Below, piece by piece: positions 1-11,278 of a stretch of DNA of 64,000 nucleotides. Source of the stretch: Sporothrix humicola. Taxonomy: Eukaryota; Ascomycota; Sordariomycetes; Ophiostomatales; Ophiostomataceae. The translations under genes and the position numbers were made by a program. Where the stretch lies: positions 310,001 to 374,000 of the forward strand of contig WNYE01000014.1 of NCBI GenBank assembly GCA_021396245.1, in the 5' to 3' direction. How positions within the stretch are numbered: the first letter of the stretch is position 1; every line of letters starts with the position of its first letter. The notes under the pieces were generated by a model that was given only the letters and a program-made list of their open reading frames with translations, was not told where the DNA came from and made no database searches.

Positions 1-3000
1 CCATGCGTGCAACTAGTATCTCGCTGTTGTAACAGTGTCCAACGACGTGAGTGCATCTCGATATGAAGCCTATTGTTTGATCAGACATGCAGACCATCGG
101 CATGTGTGAAGATGAGTCCGAGGTCTTTTGGATTCACTTACAGCGAGACATTTTTCACTTAATCAAGCCTGTCTCAAGTTCGCTTCCACCTCAGAACACT
201 TTCCCATGTTCCAAATATTGTTGCCATTGAGTTCGCAATGCTAACAACGGTAGGCGTCAGCAGGTAGATCTAACCACATCGTCAAAGGTGCGGTCTACGA
301 TGCTGTTCTGAGACTCACACCTCTCATCTTTCCCGGCATTCTTGCCGCAACGACGGGCTTAGCTGAACAACCTCTCCATCATCCTCACCAATCTCAGCAT
401 GGCCCCCATACCGTCCCGATCCTCATATTCCTTATTTATTCTGTGATGGTCGACCTCGTCGTTTGGTCATGATCGGACGCCGCAGACCTGCAGCTCGAGC
501 CATGAGAAATGGTCCATGGGATGAAAGCATATTACTGTTGCAATCGTGCGTCTGTTTGAGCCAATCGACGCCATCGTGAGTGTGTTGAGTTACTGCAGCG
601 ATTGGGATGCCGAGATGTTGGAATCTTGTCAAGTGGCTTCATCGTGAAGTATCAAATCACTGGGCTATTGGAACAAGTCTGCCGTGGATAGTATGCCTAT
701 CAAATGAAAGGCCGTGTGTGCTTGTTGCTCTGGACCATGGCTGTCAATGATATCGCGTCATTTAGCAGTTCCGTGCCTGGTTGAAAATTGGCACTGGCAT
801 TCTTTACAGTTTTCAATCAAGATCTTGTCCTTCTGTAAATTTTGTGCCTGTCTCTGGGTTTGAAGGGACAACATTCTGCGAGACCAAATCATTCTTTCCT
901 GTTCCAGTTTCTCAGTTCGCACCTCCTTCTCGCCTTCCTGGCCTTCATGGCCCTTCGCACCTGCCGTCGATGCGGGCGACACGCACCCTCCCTCCAACTC
1001 ATCATCGTTCCTTCCTGTTATATTCACTCGCTATATATCTTCTATTTTGACCGAAGATTTCCTCCCTATTCGGTACAGCGATATCATAAGCCATTCCTAG
1101 TTGTCAACCTGGGCTTGGTCTCAGATATACTGCTGAGCATTCCTCGTCGCGGTGCACTTCACGCATCTTGAGATACTGATTCAATAGTTTTTGAACTATT
1201 ACCCATCAACTCTCTATCATTTAAATAAAATAGTTCATGTCGCCCCAGTACCCATTGTCGTAGTCCCCTAGTATAGTATGTTTGTGAGTATCTCAAAGTC
1301 AGATGCTAACTATCACGGATAGCAATATCACAATATCAGCCCTGTTTTCCCCGGCTTCATGGCAGGTTGATGAAATCGTTGCATATTTTGGCCATGTCAT
1401 GTAACTCTTTGTTTTATTTTAAATGTTATTTTTAAAGTGTTACCTTTCATTGCTGTTTTTTTTTCCCTTTCAAAAAAAAATTCATACGAAAAAAAGACAT
1501 CGTCCAAAGGCTTCGATTGGTAACAAATTTTATATATTTTAACGATCAAAATTCGAAAAGAGCATAGGCTTATGTTTCTCCCAATTCAGGGACCCAAAAA
1601 TCATAGTGAGAGAAACATCACACTGGCTCGCATATTCTTTAGACTTCAAGGCTGAGGAATTCGGTATCTGAGGCATCGCCTTTGAAACAGGCCGCGAGGC
1701 TGATGCTTACGACGATATCGAATCTTGAACTTTTACACAATGCTTTTGCAGCCGTGCCAACCATGAAAGCCATGCCATCTGTGCCGCTCGCCTTGCTATG
1801 ACATGCTTTTCTTTGCTGCGCTGCCAACCTGCCGCTGTCGCTTTTGCCGTTTTGTTGCCCAGCAATTACAAGGCGGAGGGCCCGGAACCCAGCCCAATAG
1901 CAGGACTGTTAAGACGAGGGACACGGGAGCCAATGCCAACCACGAGAAGCGAGCGAGCCGCATTGGATGTGGAGAGAAGAGAGAAGGAGGTACTCCGTAC
2001 GACGTACAGGAGAGAGCAACGAGGTTAATACAAGGCGACATATGAGTGTGGCACCTGCCAACGAAACACAGCCCTGACCTGGTTTTGCCACTTTGACAAT
2101 GTGTTCAGGGCTCCCTTTTGCCATTTCACGACAGGGACAGCCTGCAATGACGTGTGACGTATGTGCCGTCTCGTCTTTTCTGGGCTCGCCGGGTTCCCTT
2201 ACAATGCCCTGCAGTGTTGCCCAAAAAGAAACACACACTAATGCACTCAAAATCCCTTCCCTTTTGACGTTGCAGTGTCCTGCAGCCGTCTGTGTCCTGC
2301 ATTTCGGCTCGAGTAGCATTATTTCAAAATGTCTACCTTGGATGCAGCCACTATCGGGAGTATGTTGCACAAGTAAGATATGCTGTGATACAGAGTAAAA
2401 TTAAAGAGAAAGGAGTACGGAGTACCGATGCTGTCATGATGAGCATCTTGCGAAACGAGAGGACAAGATGAGGGACAAAATCAAAACAAGATATGGGAGA
2501 GATAAAAGAGATGAAATGGCGCTTCTCCAGATTCATTGGGGAACTACGCCCAATGCGTAGCGAGCCAAATCCTAGCCGGCTTTTTGGTTCTCGTTGGTCG
2601 TATTGGCAGATACGAGCAAAGCCCAATCAAAGCCTCAATCACAGGGAAATGCCCACCTAAAATCAAAGAAGAGCACCCAAAGCCACAAACAACACAACAT
2701 ACAAGCTCAAAGAAAACCAAGTTCACTAGCGCTCGGGTTCCTGGCGCGCCTCGTGCGCGTCCAGCCGCAATGGCGCCAAAAGGTGCCCGCTCGTTTCGTT
2801 CCCGAGAACCGTGCGTGAGATGTCGTAAGAAGAGGGAACGACGTCTGAACAAGAGAAGGCCGCAAGGTCGTAAAAAGCATAAAGTTCCTGCATATGGACT
2901 GCAGTAGGTGGGTGGATCGACGCGAATACGCCGTAGGGCCAGGGGCAGTCGCAAACGGTTGGCTCGTATCTGGCTTTGGATCTCGTGAAGCGAAGCAGAA

Positions 3001-3899
3001 AATACGAGAGGAATGGGAGAAACAGCATGAATACTCCGTACTGAGGGGAGGATACAAAATACGCTTGGCAAGGTTCTTGCGAAGAGATGTCGTACTGTCA
3101 GAATACGCGGGCTAGAGAGGAGCGAGCAAAGTGAGGAGAAGAAAGAGGAGACCGAGGGAGAGGATGAGGAGACAGTCCACAGAGAAAGAGGGGAGGAAAG
3201 AAGACGCGCCGAATGGCAAGAGCAAGAGCGGAGTCGACGATGATGCCTTCCCTTGTTTGTTCGAAACGAGTTGTACGACGTCGGGCTCCTGCGTTTTCAT
3301 GGATCGTTCCTTCCTTCAATTGCAACGCGTCCTATCTACGAGTCTCGATTCAGGCCAATTCAAATTGCCACGACAAGCTCAGGGCCAGACCAGTCCAGAC
3401 CTCGCCATAAAGGAAATAAAGATGTCGAATTGAAAAGACGATGCAGCTCGAAAGCAATAGTTTGGGGACTGGCCCTGGGCCTCTGGGACCGTGTTGTGCT
3501 GAATACTTGCCCATATCCTTGTTAATATCGAATGGGCTAGACCCAGTGTGGACTAGTCTCTGACGTTGATAGGTGGGAAGGTGCAATGGGCCACTGAGAA
3601 AAGCGGCCTGGCGGCCTGGGCTGGCGAGAAGCCAGGCCAAGAGAGCACTCTGGCGGTCCACGATGTGCGCCCATGATTCGTTCTGCTCTCCCTGTCGGCA
3701 ACTGCGGGCGGCCTGTGGTCCTCAATGGAACCTGGCTGTTGCTTACCTTTTGTGTGCCGTGTGTGTTGTGTTTGTTGGGAGTCGTGAGCAGGAAGGGAGA
3801 AGGAGCGAGGGGAGCTGTCAGTTTGTCGGCACCTTCCATCTTCCTTGCCTGTTATTCGCAGCCACACAAGAGGACAATTAAGATTGCCGCTTTCCGTAT
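1..3899. other. gene-free left end
   Basis: I find no open frame here that reads like a conserved protein on either strand. Frames between about 2,540 and 3,330 overlap on both strands and look like by-products of a GC-richer stretch. The base composition is mixed, with AT-rich patches near 1,180-1,560. The stretch may hold distal regulatory DNA of the sec2 gene or a non-coding transcript, but nothing shows this directly. Confidence 0.5.
1991..3040. repeat. dispersed TACTCCGTA motif, three copies
   Basis: The 9-mer TACTCCGTA occurs at 1,991-1,999 and 3,032-3,040. Its reverse complement TACGGAGTA occurs at 2,416-2,424. The first two copies sit in slightly longer near-palindromic surroundings. 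No function is known to me. It may be a short dispersed intergenic motif or a factor-binding site. Confidence 0.4.
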
Positions 3900-5118
3900 T
3901 GGATCGTTTGTTGACGCTTCCCCTCGACTCTGTTCCTTCTCAACTTAATCGAGTATCCCGCGCCTACTTTGTGATCTTGTTGTTTGCTCGTCATTCTTTC
4001 CTTTCTACTTCTCATGTTGCTCTTCTTTTTCTCCTTCTCTCCTTCCTCCCCAATCGTGCTTCCCAATCACTTTATTTCACAGCTTCCTCCCTCCGAGGCC
4101 GGATATCCTGTCGCCCGTGTCTTGCATTTGGCTTCGGGCGGCATTTTAGCTCGACTGCGCCTGCCCGCACTAACAAGTGTACAAGTGCACAAAGCGCACC
4201 AAAAAGACCCAAAAGCGCCAAAACCACCCATCGCGCCTGCCTGCCGACCGTGAATAAGATCACCTGTCTTATTTTTCTCAGCGCCCGCAACGCAGATCAT
4301 CGACGTCAGCTTTTGTCGCCACTGAGCCTGCTTTCAGCACCAAGTTGTACCTTCCTTCGATTTCTCCAGATCCTTCCATCCACGCTTTTTTGCGCCTTCT
4401 TTTCTTTCCCAACTTTTTTTTTATCTTCACCTTCACGAAGCGCGTCTCGACACCGACAACTATCAACAGTGGCTTTTCCCTCATTATTTTCAGCTTCGGC
4501 GTTCCGACCTTGGCTTTCCTGGCTTCTCGACGCCAACGTCCTCTCCCCTGCTATTTCGACTCTTTTCGTCACAAGTTCCCACTCCCTGTTCGCCTAATCG
4601 GCCTCCACGTGAGCGCCACTGCGACCCTCCATTCCCTCCATCTCTCGCTCTGTTTTCTCTCTGCTTTCTTGCAAAGCGAAAGCAAAACAGCGTGCAGACA
4701 CTTGCAGAGCGACTTCAGCGACCTCTGACCTCTACCCGCTCGCTCTCCCTGCGCCGGGCCTCCCTGTGATCGGCGCTTCTGTCTTACCCACACCAGCTCG
4801 ACAACAGCAGACGAACTTTCTTTAACGCACGAATCTTGTTTTCGACTTTTCTCTCTTCTCGTCGTCTTCATCCTTCTTGTCACTGAACTTTCGAATTATT
4901 TTCTCGACTTTATTCTTTTCCCGACAACTTCTTTACCACCCCAATTTCGGAGTTTCGGCGTCCAAATTCATCGCTGCATGCGCGAAATTATAAGCGCCCT
5001 TCGGATTCCATCGACTCCCCCCTTTTGAGGGCCAGCCATTCTTGGCTGCACGTTTCCTCCACGTTCTTTCTCTCTCCGCCATTCCTCGCTCCCCGTTCTT
5101 CGTTCACATTCCGGTGCA
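3900..5118 (+). promoter_or_regulatory. C/T-rich upstream region and probable leader of sec2
   Basis: The top strand is strongly pyrimidine-rich from about 3,900 to the sec2 start at 5,119, with many CTTTC, TCTCC and TTCTC runs. Such C/T tracts are common in promoters and 5' leaders of filamentous ascomycete genes. A frame stays open over much of 3,845-4,597, but its Ser/Phe/Leu-rich translation is what C/T bias alone gives. I could not fix a TATA box or a transcription start. Confidence 0.4.
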
Positions 5119-7665
5119 ATGACAACGGCCGAGATGGAGAAGAAGGACGCACCGGCCGATGCCGAGGAGCAGCTCAAGAGCGTTCCGACGCCGGCCGAGT
5201 CAAAGCCCACGACTGATGATTCCGCTGATGATTTCCACGATGCCGTGCAGATCGTCGAGCCTGCCGAGTCATCACCACCCGCCCCAAATGCAGACGACAC
5301 TCCCTCCGACCAGCCGTCTGGAAACGAAACAAAAGCAGATGCAAAGGACTCGAAAGACGATGCAAAAGATGCCTCTTTACCCGCCCGTCCAGCAAACCAC
5401 GCACATTCCCATTCCTACGGTCCCGCGACACCGTCAATAAAGGACGACACGCCATCACTTCGAAAAGCCAACTCGACGACCGAGCTAGCTGCTGCCGCTG
5501 ACTCCGACGATGTCGCCGCGACACTATCCACGCCAATACGACGCCTGCCCTCCTCGCTTTCGTCGAGTTCGATCGAAGACCAGGATATCAGCACTATTCC
5601 CGACCCACGGTTACGTGCAGCAAATGTCGCTTCGGGTACCAAGAACTCCGAGGCACAAGATGAAATCACCGCCCTGAGCACGAAACTCATCGACGCCATC
5701 AACCACCAGAGTACACTCGACGACACATTGTCCCGGACACGCATGGAGCTTGAAGAGTCCCGCGAGCAGGTGCGCAAGCTCGAGGAGCTCTCTGCACGCC
5801 AAAAGGAGTTTTTGGCGGGCGGCCTGTGGGTGCGGAAGTCTGCCGTCGAGGAGGAAAAGGCACAGATTCTGGCCAAGTCGCGGGAAGAAAAGCGTCTGCG
5901 TCTCGAGGCCGAGAGCGCTAAATCCAAAATTGAGCTCGAGCTGGAGTCTCTGACAGCCGAGCTTTTTGAGCAGGCCAACATCATGGTGGCTGCTGCAAAG
6001 GAGGAGGCTCGCGCAGAGCAGGTGGCCGCAAATAAGCGCTACGAGAACCTCAAGGGCCAGCTGGCCGACACGGAGGTTCTCCTCAAGTCGCAGCAAGAGC
6101 AGCTCACCCAGCTCAAGCAGGTGATGGAGGAGATGATCCAGAACGAGGGTGCAGGCGGTGACGACCATACGACAGCCCTCACCACGCCTACCTCGCCCGG
6201 ATTTGGTCAGTTCGACTTCAAGGATGGCGACACGCAGTCAATATCTGAGAAGCAGCTGGAAGCTGGTATTGACCCGACAGAGATAACCGACGGCGCCGAA
6301 GCCAAGTCGGAGGAAGACCCGTCAACAACCGTTTCGGTCGCAACGGCCGTGGCCACCGCTACCGTAGCCACAACTGTCGTCGCTGCACCCACAGTCATAC
6401 CTCCAACATCTTCAGCACCAGCACAATCACCCGACTCGCTCCCGCAATCCCCGTCCCAGCCGATGAGCTTTACGCACCTACTTCGTCCCGTCCTCCGCTA
6501 CGACACAAACGCCTTCCACGAGTTTGTCGACCTCATCCGCACCGCCCAGATCCAGCTCATGCTCCACATGCAGAACTCGCCCCAGTCCCACGTCCGCTCA
6601 CCATCATCTACCTCCCTCCCCAAAACCCCGCCAATGGGCAACACCAACTTTAGCGCAACAACGACGACCGCCACGACCAACGGCCAGACTTCTGTCGTCT
6701 CCATGTCGGCTGTCAACGCCTTTGCCTCTGTGGCCTCGGGCTTGGCCGTTTCGTCCAACGCAAACTCGCCACAAAACCACACCAAGGAGCTCAAGGAGAC
6801 CAAGTTCTACAAACGTGTCGTGGTCGAGGACATTGAGCCGACTCTGCGCCTGGACACTGCCCCGGGCATTTCTTGGCTTGTCCGCCGCAACATCATGTCG
6901 GCCGTCCTCGAGGGTACGCTGGTCGCCGAGCCCGTGCCCAACATGACCGGCGCGGCTCTGCTCGTGCAGCAGCCCTGCTCGATGTGCGGCGAGAGCCGCC
7001 GCCAGGACAGCTTCTTGCGCCACCACCGCTTCCGCCTGACCGAGAGCGATAAGTCCACACCCTACCCGCTGTGCAACTACTGCCTGAGTCGTGTGCGCTC
7101 CGTCTGCGGCTTCCTCGTGTTCCTGCGCATGATCAAGGAGGGCCACTGGCGGGCCAGCGACGAAGAGGCCGAGCAGGGTGCCTGGGAAGAGTGTGTGCGC
7201 CTGCGGGAGCACATGTTCTGGGCCCGCATCGGCGGCGGTGTGTTACCTGCTACTGGTCTGACCAGCAGTGGTAGCATTCCCAACGGTGTCGGACGGCACT
7301 CGCGCATGGCTGGCGGCGGCAGCAGCGCACACAACTCGATTAGCATGAGCTCGCCGTCTCACCACGCCAACGGTAGCGGTAGTGCCCGCCCGAGCGGCGA
7401 ACTGAGCCGGAAGTCGTCTGTCACGGCTGGCGAGGGCCTGCCCACCAAGATCAGCGTCAACCACAACGGCTCGCCGGTCTCGAGTCCTCTTGCCAGTCCG
7501 GCGATCAACTCTGGCCTCGGCATTGAGAACAGCAACTCCACCACCGGCGACCGTCCATCACTGAGCCCCAGCGCGAGCTACACCAGCAACCCGCCCAACC
7601 GGCCCTCGAAGCTGTCGTCGTCCATGGCTGCCATGGTCAGCGGCATGGGTGGTCACATCTCATAG
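5119..7665 (+). CDS. sec2: Sec2-type Rab guanine-nucleotide exchange factor
   Basis: An intronless 848-aa protein. Sec2 loads GTP on the exocytic Rab Sec4 on secretory vesicles, driving vesicles to the exocyst and hyphal tip. Residues about 180-345 form a long heptad-rich coiled coil with the family stretch LTAELFEQANIMVAAAKEEA, the Sec2 GEF domain. A second conserved block lies at about 555-708 and carries two cysteine pairs, CSMC and CNYC, with a Trp-rich helix after them, as in the C-terminal region of Rabin8/Rab3IL1 relatives. The N-terminal 150, the linker at 350-450 and the tail after 710 are Ser/Thr/Pro-rich and probably disordered. The first ATG at 5,119 is used; a second in-frame ATG lies five codons on. 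Family assignment rests on the coiled-coil signature and is secure; the Rab partner is inferred from the family. Confidence 0.9.
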   Translation: MTTAEMEKKDAPADAEEQLKSVPTPAESKPTTDDSADDFHDAVQIVEPAESSPPAPNADDTPSDQPSGNETKADAKDSKDDAKDASLPARPANHAHSHSYGPATPSIKDDTPSLRKANSTTELAAAADSDDVAATLSTPIRRLPSSLSSSSIEDQDISTIPDPRLRAANVASGTKNSEAQDEITALSTKLIDAINHQSTLDDTLSRTRMELEESREQVRKLEELSARQKEFLAGGLWVRKSAVEEEKAQILAKSREEKRLRLEAESAKSKIELELESLTAELFEQANIMVAAAKEEARAEQVAANKRYENLKGQLADTEVLLKSQQEQLTQLKQVMEEMIQNEGAGGDDHTTALTTPTSPGFGQFDFKDGDTQSISEKQLEAGIDPTEITDGAEAKSEEDPSTTVSVATAVATATVATTVVAAPTVIPPTSSAPAQSPDSLPQSPSQPMSFTHLLRPVLRYDTNAFHEFVDLIRTAQIQLMLHMQNSPQSHVRSPSSTSLPKTPPMGNTNFSATTTTATTNGQTSVVSMSAVNAFASVASGLAVSSNANSPQNHTKELKETKFYKRVVVEDIEPTLRLDTAPGISWLVRRNIMSAVLEGTLVAEPVPNMTGAALLVQQPCSMCGESRRQDSFLRHHRFRLTESDKSTPYPLCNYCLSRVRSVCGFLVFLRMIKEGHWRASDEEAEQGAWEECVRLREHMFWARIGGGVLPATGLTSSGSIPNGVGRHSRMAGGGSSAHNSISMSSPSHHANGSGSARPSGELSRKSSVTAGEGLPTKISVNHNGSPVSSPLASPAINSGLGIENSNSTTGDRPSLSPSASYTSNPPNRPSKLSSSMAAMVSGMGGHIS

Positions 7666-8276
7666 GAGCGACGAAAGCGAAGGTGACCACCGAATTGACG
7701 ACCCTCAGTTTTCTTCCACAAATTGCAGAGTTTACAACAAACTTTTGCGTGTACCAACATATTTTCCTTTATTGTCTCAGTCTCGTCTGCTTTATTCTCT
7801 CTTTTGTTTACACTTTACCCCTTGCACTGTCTAGCGAAGTTCGTCTTTTTTGCAGTCTTTTTTTTTTTCTTATAATGTCTTGGGATATGAATTTTTGCTT
7901 TTTTGTCTTTTCGGGATCTTGCATGCGTGCAGTTGTTTCCACCCTAGTCCTTTTTCTCTTCTGTTCCTCTACACACATACATCGGACAGAGTATAAACCT
8001 TAATACCAGAATGGTCGAGCAAGGCGTTTTGTGGTACGAAAAGGAGGACTGGACGCCAAGTAGTGGCTTTGTCCACAGGTCGATGGAGAAGGGTGTTTGT
8101 AGATACCAATGTCAAAACATCAAAACCCGAACAATTTTGAGTTTCAATATGCGTGTGAATATGCTTGATTAAATGCCTGGTGATGATTTGTCTGTCTTAC
8201 TACATAAGACAAAAAATAATCCCATAGACTTCCCATAGACCCAACCCAGAAAGTGATATTTTGCATAGATCAGAGT
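7666..8276. other. intergenic, convergent 3' ends
   Basis: This stretch separates the ends of sec2 (+) and the 961-aa gene (-). It is T-rich just after the sec2 stop, with a T run near 7,857-7,867, as expected for a 3' untranslated region. No gene is visible. Confidence 0.5.
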
Positions 8277-11200
8277 TCACATATATAGAGGAACACCAAG
8301 CACATCCCAACGGGGAGCGGGGAGGTTCTCTGGGAGTTCAAAATGAACAACAAAGGGGAGACGCATACGCTTTCGGGGGTGAAGGCCGTGCTCACGCAAA
8401 TCGCGTTTTTGAAAATAGGTGAGGCCATGGCCTTCCTCCTCTGCATAGCAGGAATACTCTTCGTACAAGTGGTACTTGAGTGTTCGGCTGATATCGTGTG
8501 CGTTGGGGTTACCATCTCCTTCTTCCCCGTCAACAGTCATATCTGGTCGGCTAGGACCTTCGTCCGGTACGACCATCTCAGCTACAATGCAGCGTTGCGA
8601 GCGGATTTTCTGGCTTCGCATAACGAGTGCGTGTGCAATTCCCGGCGAGACGTCCAGTTCATTTGGCTCGCGTGGCTGGAGAAACGACAGTCCATGGGCA
8701 GTAGGCCCTTGACTGAGTATCGAGCTCATCGTCTCCTGTTTGGTCGATTCTAGAGGGGATGCACAATGTGGTCCTTCCTGTAGCGGGTATACCGCCAATT
8801 TTGGTACAGCAGACGCTTCTGGCCGCCGTTTGGGTTCTTCTTGCGAGACTTTATCGTGTGCCAGACCAGTCACAAAAGTCGCCATCAACTTGTGCAAAGA
8901 CCCGGCTTCAGCTGTATGCGGCTCTCTTAAAGCCACCCAGACATTGCTTTCCTCAGTTTCGTCTGAGCTAGATGTGCCCTTCTGGCATTCATTAACGGCA
9001 GGCCCTTCGCTTCGTAGAGGAGTGAATCCGTCGATGTAAAAGGTGATCTGCTCCAATGGAAGGACAGCCGGGCCAAAGCCGCGCTTGTCCTTTCGCTCTG
9101 CCATCCGCTGCTGTCTCTGGCCAAGGACAAACAACAGGCGCTGAAGTACATTGTGCAGGTCCACGTCGTACTTGGGTACACAATACAGGTTCTTCAAAAC
9201 TGAAGGCACAGCGAGTGACACACTGCGCAGCATTGGAAGACGGGCTAGTCGTGCCAACGTCTCGGGTTCGTCGCCCTGCTCCATATAGCGGTCGTCCAAA
9301 TCAAGCTCGATGCTAACAAGTCGTGATAGGCCCGGCGCGAGACGCCCGTCGGTTACCTGTGTCCGTAAAGTCTCTTCGTTTTCATCGTCAGACAGGCGTT
9401 CTATTTTCTCGTCGTTTCGTTGTGCCTGCTGCTCGTCAACAGGGTGAGGAGGAGTGATACCAGTGAAATCTTCGTTTTGGTGAAGGAGTGCCAAAAGCAG
9501 AGCCGGCGCTGCTGAAGGTATGACTGCATCAACACCTGTACCTAAACCATACGGATGTCTCATGACGAGATATTCGAGGGACATGGCATGTCGGCGGATA
9601 GCCGTGATGGGTATGTTGTCTGTGTACACACCAATGATCTCCAGCCATTTGAGCCTGTCGATATGGTGGCTCAACATGAGAGACAGCAAAAGTGCGGCTT
9701 GGCGACCTTCGCTGGGTTGTATGGCCCATTCGGCATCTTCAATTCGCAGAACACTGAGATTCTGCATCTGATCCATATTCAGGGTTCCCAGAAACCAACG
9801 AAGCGGCGCCCCGTCAAAGACGAGAGACTGAAGCCGGCTGAGATTCCAATGTGTGGCAACATCCTCAGAAGAGTGACAGCGCCAGTCATATCGCCAGAGG
9901 TGTAGACGGCGAAGCGGAGGCAGGCTCTCGCCGGCAGAGAACTGGAAAGGGGGCAGATAAAAGTCGCGGCTGGGCGAACTATCCTTTGTGTCAGACTCTG
10001 CTCCTGGTATAGCACCACCCGCAAAGCCATCCGAGAAATCAGTAGAGTTACCGATGATGGCGAGTGACTTGATATTATGAGCAGCCAGTAACAGATGCTT
10101 CAAGGCAGCCATATCGTTTGACGTTGGCCGAGAAAACTGCTGTGCTGGCCCTTGGCTGACAGCTTCTGATGAGTAAACGATAAACTTCAGGCTGACCAGT
10201 CCAGCAACCGATGATGCAAGGTAGTCCATTCCCTTGAAGATTTTGTAAAAGCTCGGCTTGTCACGGTCTCGAAGGATTCCAGTGCTAGCTGCCCTGCTGT
10301 GCGCCACGTAAAGGGCTATCCGATCCTCAAAGCCGGCCAGAGGCATCCCTGCTATAGATAAAGTCACACTTTTTCCAAATAGGCGACCGAGGGCAAGACC
10401 CTGTACTCCGGGGCAGTTGTAACAGATCTTGTTGCGATAGACGATGCGGTGGCTGAGAGCATCGGGACTCTGGGCAGGAGTGTGGTTCCAGCTACGTGTG
10501 TCAGTATATATCCTTTATCATTTGCTTAAGATGGTCACTTACACGATGGAATTCAGCTTCGACATCTTTCCCAGATGGAGTCCTACTCTTGCTTCATCTG
10601 GCTGGCCGATGACCTCGATATGACGAGTCCAACGCTGGACCAGTGCCATCATCAGGACCTGGATGCCAGCAGCACTTTTGTCATTAAGATCTGGGTCGCC
10701 GCCTTGCTCCTGTGCAGCATTGAGAGCCACATCTGCCACATCGAGCATGTGTGGATTAACCACAAAGTGCTCGAATGCAGCCTCTGTTGACGCTGGACTC
10801 GTGCTGTGAGTAATCTTTCGCATCTCTCTCGCCATGCGAGTGGTCACCATGCCGACATGGCGCTGAAAATCAATAGGTGGTCAGTCTTCCTTAAATCAAG
10901 CGAGTCAAGAGGAGCAAGCAAGCATACCTCGGTGCAAAGGTCGATAAGAGCGGGATGTGGAATCGCATCCAAAGAGTCCTGTATAGAGGGCAGTATGAGG
11001 AGGCCGGAAGCTATAGGCAGGTCTTTCACTGTCACTTTGTTTCGTGATGCAACCTCTGCCAGAACAGGGAACTTGTGTGAGTCGATGAGTGTGATGACTA
11101 TCCCATCATCGACTCCGCTGGATTGAGAGGATGTCTGATTCATGGCACCGGCTCGGGGTGTGGCAAGTCCTTTGGGCAAGCCAAAAGTTTTGAGTGCGTC

Positions 11201-11278
11201 TTTCGAGGAAACCCAATTGGTCATGGAAGGCCAAATGCTTAGATTAAACTGAAATGAAATTGAGGCAGCGTATATCAC
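8277..11278 (-). CDS. uncharacterised 961-aa protein, possibly leucine-rich-repeat-like
   Basis: Three exons on the minus strand: 11,278-10,928, 10,862-10,543 and 10,491-8,277. The introns are 65 bp (donor GTATGC, acceptor TTTCAG) and 51 bp (donor GTAAGT, branch TACTGAC, acceptor CGTAG), and the frame is continuous across both. The product is 961 aa if the ATG at 11,278 is used; another in-frame ATG at 11,143 would remove 45 residues. Residues about 400-550 contain spaced leucine motifs such as LPPLRRLHLW, LSRLQSLVFDG and MQNLSVLRIED, resembling the irregular leucine-rich repeats of fungal F-box/LRR proteins, but I see no clear F-box. There is no signal peptide or membrane span. I do not recognise the family and assign no function. 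The exon structure is well supported; the start is not. Confidence 0.7.

Noticed and set aside
758..1027. Minus-strand frame rich in Glu, Arg and Gln
   Set aside because: It is short (under 90 codons), no splice partner or homologue is recognised, and the opposite strand is equally open.
2544..3330. Several overlapping frames on both strands
   Set aside because: Mutually overlapping frames with Arg/Ser/Pro-rich translations are typical of GC-rich non-coding DNA; none has a conserved motif.
3845..4597. 250-codon plus-strand frame upstream of sec2
   Set aside because: Its Ser/Phe/Leu/Pro content follows from C/T bias of the leader region; no domain is visible.
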